A DNA stretch of 7,626 nt from Candidatus Omnitrophota bacterium (GTDB lineage Bacteria > Ratteibacteria > UBA8468 > B48-G9 > DSTR01). The translations under genes were made by a program, and so were the position numbers. The notes beneath the pieces are model-generated. The model saw only the letters and a program-made list of their open reading frames with translations. It was not told the DNA's origin and searched no databases. Shown piece after piece: positions 5,170 through 7,626 of this stretch. The stretch spans positions 1-7,626 of the forward strand of contig JAMWDF010000116.1 of NCBI GenBank assembly GCA_023818865.1, given 5' to 3'. The stretch's first letter is position 1; each line of letters opens with the position of its first letter.

Positions 5170-6144
5170 ATGAGAGAGATAACCTATCGTCAAGCGTTGA
5201 ATGAAGCCCTAGATGAAGAACTTACCAGAGATAGAGCAGTTTTTGTAGCAGGCGAGGATGTGGCTATTTACGGAGGTGCTTATGGTGTGACGGCTGACCT
5301 CTGGAAAAAGTATGGCGATGATAGGGTCAAGGATACTCCGATTTCCGAGTCTGCCATTGTTGGTCTGGGAATCGGTGCGGCTTTGACTGGACTGCGACCA
5401 GTGGTGGAGATTATGTATATTGATTTCATTCCCCTGGCGTTGGAACAGATTAACAATCAAGCAGCAAAGATTAGGTATATGTTTGGGGGCAAATGCAAGG
5501 TTCCCCTCACCATTAGAACTGAGGGCGGGGCTGGCCGGACTTTGGGAGCACACCATTCCCAAAGTTTAGAAGCCTGGCTAATCCACATCCCTGGGTTGAA
5601 AGTGGTGATGCCGGCTACTCCCGCCGACGCGAAAGGATTACTGAAAAGTTCAATCCGTGATGACAATCCGGTGGTCTTTATTGAGCACAAAATGCTTTAC
5701 AATACCAAGGGACCGGTACCGGAAGAAGAGTATCTTGTGCCAATCGGTCGGGCTGAAGTGAAAAAACCAGGTAGGGATGTTTCCATTATCACTTATTCGC
5801 GGATGCTCCTATTTTCTCTGGAGGCAGCCGTCTCGCTCGAGAAGGAAGGCATCAGCGCGGAGGTCGTTGACCTGCGAACTCTCTTACCTATGGATGTTGA
5901 ATCAATTGTGAAAACAGTAAAGAAAACCCACCGGGTGGTAATTGTGGAAGAAGACTGTAAGACCGGAGGGACCGGCGCAGAAATCGGGATGACGATCATG
6001 GAAAATGCTTTTGATGAGCTGGATGCTCCGATAAAACGGGTGGCGGGAGCGGATGTTCCGATGCCCAAGAGTCCGGTTCTGGAAAGACTGGCCATTCCTG
6101 ACCCGGAAAGAATCTGCCAGGCCGTAAAGGAGGTTCTCCGATGA
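5170..6144 (+). CDS. Thiamine diphosphate-dependent dehydrogenase E1 beta subunit, acetoin dehydrogenase-like
   Basis: This 324-residue protein is the transketolase-like beta subunit that completes the E1 active site. DTPISE (55-60) carries Glu60, the residue expected to activate the thiamine aminopyrimidine ring. GAHHSQSLEAW (126-136) carries His129, the active-site histidine of the family. The C-terminal transketolase domain shows the usual VDLRTLLPMD and VIVEEDCKTGG motifs. Starting at the ATG gives the normal MREITYRQALNEAL opening; the upstream TTG would add six residues. Length and motifs match PdhB/AcoB proteins. The stop overlaps the E2 start as ATGA. Confidence 0.9.
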   Translation: MREITYRQALNEALDEELTRDRAVFVAGEDVAIYGGAYGVTADLWKKYGDDRVKDTPISESAIVGLGIGAALTGLRPVVEIMYIDFIPLALEQINNQAAKIRYMFGGKCKVPLTIRTEGGAGRTLGAHHSQSLEAWLIHIPGLKVVMPATPADAKGLLKSSIRDDNPVVFIEHKMLYNTKGPVPEEEYLVPIGRAEVKKPGRDVSIITYSRMLLFSLEAAVSLEKEGISAEVVDLRTLLPMDVESIVKTVKKTHRVVIVEEDCKTGGTGAEIGMTIMENAFDELDAPIKRVAGADVPMPKSPVLERLAIPDPERICQAVKEVLR

Positions 6145-7313
6145 CCTATGAAGTAATTATGCCCAAGCTGGGCGAAACGATGGAAGAGGGTTACCTGGTT
6201 TCGTGGAAAAAGGAAGTAGGTGAGAAGGTAGAAAAAGGCGAAGTCCTTTTTGAAGTAATGAGTGACAAGACCAACTTTGAGGTGGAATCTACACACAGCG
6301 GATATCTTCGCCGAATACTTTACCCACCTTCAGACCAACCCATTCCTGTAACTACAGTTATTGCTTATCTCACAGAAACTCCGGACGAGCCGGTAGAAGA
6401 AAAGGTCTCAAGCCCTCCAGTTTCGGAATCCAGAGAAGGAACGAAAACCGAACCAGCGGCGCCTTTTCCTTCAGCTGGTCGTCAGCCAGCGGAAAGAATT
6501 AAGGTGAGCCCCAGGGCAAAGAAACTGGCCGAAGAAAAGGGAGTACAGCTAAGTGCGATTACTGGTTCCGGACCAGAGGGCCGAATTGTAGAACGAGATG
6601 TCATCAATTATTTGGAGGAGTCCGGTGCCGCTGAGTACCAGGTTATTTCCTGGACACCGATCAGAAAAGTCACGGCTGAGCGACTGAGTCAGAGTAAAGC
6701 GACAATTCCTCACTACTATCTTCAGGGGACAGTAAGAATGGAGGAAATTGCCTCTCTCAAGGACTACTTGAGGAAAGAGGGCCAGGACTACACTTACACT
6801 GACTTTATCGTTTTCTACTGCGCCCAAGCGATGAAAGAGTACCTTCTGTTAAATGCCGCCTTGGTTAATAATGAAATCCGGCTTTACCGGGAAATTAATA
6901 TTGGGTTGGCTGTCGCCCTGGAAGAAGGGTTAGTCGTCCCGGTAATTAAATCAGCTGCCAGGAAAACCTTAAAGGAGATTTCTGCTGAGATCAAGTCCCT
7001 AACAGAAAAAGCCCGAAAAGGCCAGCTAACGAGAGAAGACACCAGTGATTGTCGGTTCGTTATCTCTAATTTGGGTATGTACCAGGTGGAAAATTTTCAA
7101 CCAATTATCAATCCTCCTGGTGTGGCTATTATGGGAGTAGGGGCTGTGAGGCCGGGGATAGTTTTCCGGGGAGATTCCTTTGGCGCAGGCCTTCTGATGA
7201 AATTAAGCCTGTCTTTAGACCATCGGGTGATTGACGGCGCGTACGCTGGTCGCTTTTTTCAGAGACTGAAGGCGATTATGGAAAACCCTGGGTTAGTTGG
7301 CCTTCAAGTTTGA
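6141..7313 (+). CDS. Dihydrolipoamide acyltransferase E2 subunit, single lipoyl domain
   Basis: This 390-residue core enzyme accepts the acyl group from E1 on a lipoyl arm and passes it to coenzyme A. Domains in order: one lipoyl domain (1-78) with the lipoylated lysine Lys43 in the motif MSDKT, where ETDKA is usual; a Pro/Glu/Ser-rich linker (about 79-118); a peripheral-subunit-binding domain (about 121-160; SPRAKKLAEEKGV...GSGPEGRIVERDV); and the catalytic domain (about 168-390). The catalytic motif SLDHRVIDGA has His361 and Asp365. The ATG has a strong AAAGGAGG at 6126-6133. No E3 gene follows, so E3 must be supplied from elsewhere. The E1 partners directly upstream define its complex. Acetoin- or 2-oxo-acid-type cannot be told from E2 alone. 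Confidence 0.92.
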   Translation: MTYEVIMPKLGETMEEGYLVSWKKEVGEKVEKGEVLFEVMSDKTNFEVESTHSGYLRRILYPPSDQPIPVTTVIAYLTETPDEPVEEKVSSPPVSESREGTKTEPAAPFPSAGRQPAERIKVSPRAKKLAEEKGVQLSAITGSGPEGRIVERDVINYLEESGAAEYQVISWTPIRKVTAERLSQSKATIPHYYLQGTVRMEEIASLKDYLRKEGQDYTYTDFIVFYCAQAMKEYLLLNAALVNNEIRLYREINIGLAVALEEGLVVPVIKSAARKTLKEISAEIKSLTEKARKGQLTREDTSDCRFVISNLGMYQVENFQPIINPPGVAIMGVGAVRPGIVFRGDSFGAGLLMKLSLSLDHRVIDGAYAGRFFQRLKAIMENPGLVGLQV

Positions 7314-7333
7314 GGAGAAGGCTTAGGTTTTTT
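7300..7333 (+). terminator. Weak candidate intrinsic terminator after the E2 gene
   Basis: GCCTTC (7300-7305) and GAAGGC (7317-7322) can pair around an 11-base loop. A run of six T's (7328-7333) follows after five bases. The stem begins inside the end of the E2 gene and contains its stop. The short stem, large loop and displaced T run make this doubtful. If real, it would separate cysE from the upstream cluster. Confidence 0.25.
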
Positions 7334-7341
7334 AGCCAGCA

Positions 7342-7626
7342 ATGCCAAAGAAATTTCGTCTCCTGACCAGAATGAGGGAAGATATTCGGACAGTCTTTGC
7401 CAGAGACCCGGCTGCCAGGAACACCTTTGAGGTTTTGACTTCTTACCCTGGCCTTCATGCTATCTGGATGCACCGGCTGGCTCATTTTCTTTGGTGCCGG
7501 GGAGAGAAGACCCTTGCCCGCATCCTTTCGCATATCAGCCGTTTTCTTACCGGAATTGAGATTCATCCTGGAGCCAAAATCGGGCGGAGATTTTTTATTG
7601 ACCACGGTATGGGCGTAGTCATTGGA
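7342..7626 (+). CDS. cysE: Serine O-acetyltransferase (CysE), N-terminal part, cut by the window end
   Basis: CysE acetylates L-serine with acetyl-CoA in the first step of cysteine synthesis. The 95 visible residues fit it well: [17 protein letters not shown] (about 11-27), [17 protein letters not shown] (about 35-51), then the first hexapeptide-repeat coils, [24 protein letters not shown], whose HPGA.IG and IDHG.G.VIG patterns are characteristic. The ATG at 7342 is the first possible start, because TAG lies in frame at 7333-7335. It has no Shine-Dalgarno, and the GAGGAG at 7312-7317 is too far away. The second methionine (7372) also fits family N-termini and also lacks a site. The gene starts 28 bases after the E2 stop. 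The carboxy-terminal half, including most of the left-handed beta-helix, is missing. Confidence 0.88.
   Translation, partial: MPKKFRLLTRMREDIRTVFARDPAARNTFEVLTSYPGLHAIWMHRLAHFLWCRGEKTLARILSHISRFLTGIEIHPGAKIGRRFFIDHGMGVVIG

Noticed and set aside
1..7626. CRISPR array, insertion sequence or toxin-antitoxin pair
   Set aside because: No regularly spaced repeats, transposase-like protein, long terminal inverted repeats or small gene pairs of that type were seen on either strand.

Overview
The window is bacterial chromosome: it carries ribosomal protein L34, the RNase P protein, YidD and a bacterial tRNA-Ala. Codon use is fairly uniform and base composition is close to balanced, slightly AT-rich. 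I cannot place the lineage. Ordinary model phyla seem unlikely because surE, not dnaA, sits upstream of rpmH, and an uncultivated anaerobe is a guess only.

Left part (1-1822, minus strand, read right to left): tRNA-Ala(CGC), a displaced copy of that tRNA's 3' end separated from it by about 100 bp holding two strong palindromes, then surE, rpmH, rnpA, yidD and the first codons of a probable yidC. rpmH-rnpA-yidD-yidC is the classic module for the L34 protein, tRNA 5' maturation and membrane protein insertion. Its genes overlap (GTGA, ATGA), and a good promoter (TTGATT-17-TAAAAT) lies across the surE stop codon, so the module can be transcribed separately from surE.

Centre (1823-1977): a 155-bp divergent intergenic region. 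It holds the tRNA promoter on the minus strand and an extended -10 (TGATAAAAT) on the plus strand. The plus-strand site would place the transcription start at, or next to, the GTG of the following gene.

Right part (1978-7313, plus strand): five tightly packed, translationally coupled genes. They are a mannitol-1-phosphate 5-dehydrogenase-like polyol dehydrogenase, a zinc-dependent medium-chain polyol/alcohol dehydrogenase, and the E1-alpha, E1-beta and E2 subunits of a thiamine-diphosphate dehydrogenase complex that most resembles the acetoin dehydrogenase branch. No E3 (dihydrolipoamide dehydrogenase) follows. A probable serine O-acetyltransferase (cysE) starts at 7342 and runs off the window. 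Joining two sugar-alcohol-type dehydrogenases to an acetoin-dehydrogenase-like complex suggests a catabolic route: oxidise a polyol or acyloin alcohol to a ketone or acyloin, then cleave it to an aldehyde and acyl-CoA. The substrate is not evident from sequence.

Points that most deserve a second look: the polyol/acyloin cluster, the duplicated tRNA 3' end with its palindromic insert, an RnpA that seems to lack its conserved N-terminal helix at an A9 tract, and the possible leaderless GTG start of the polyol dehydrogenase gene.
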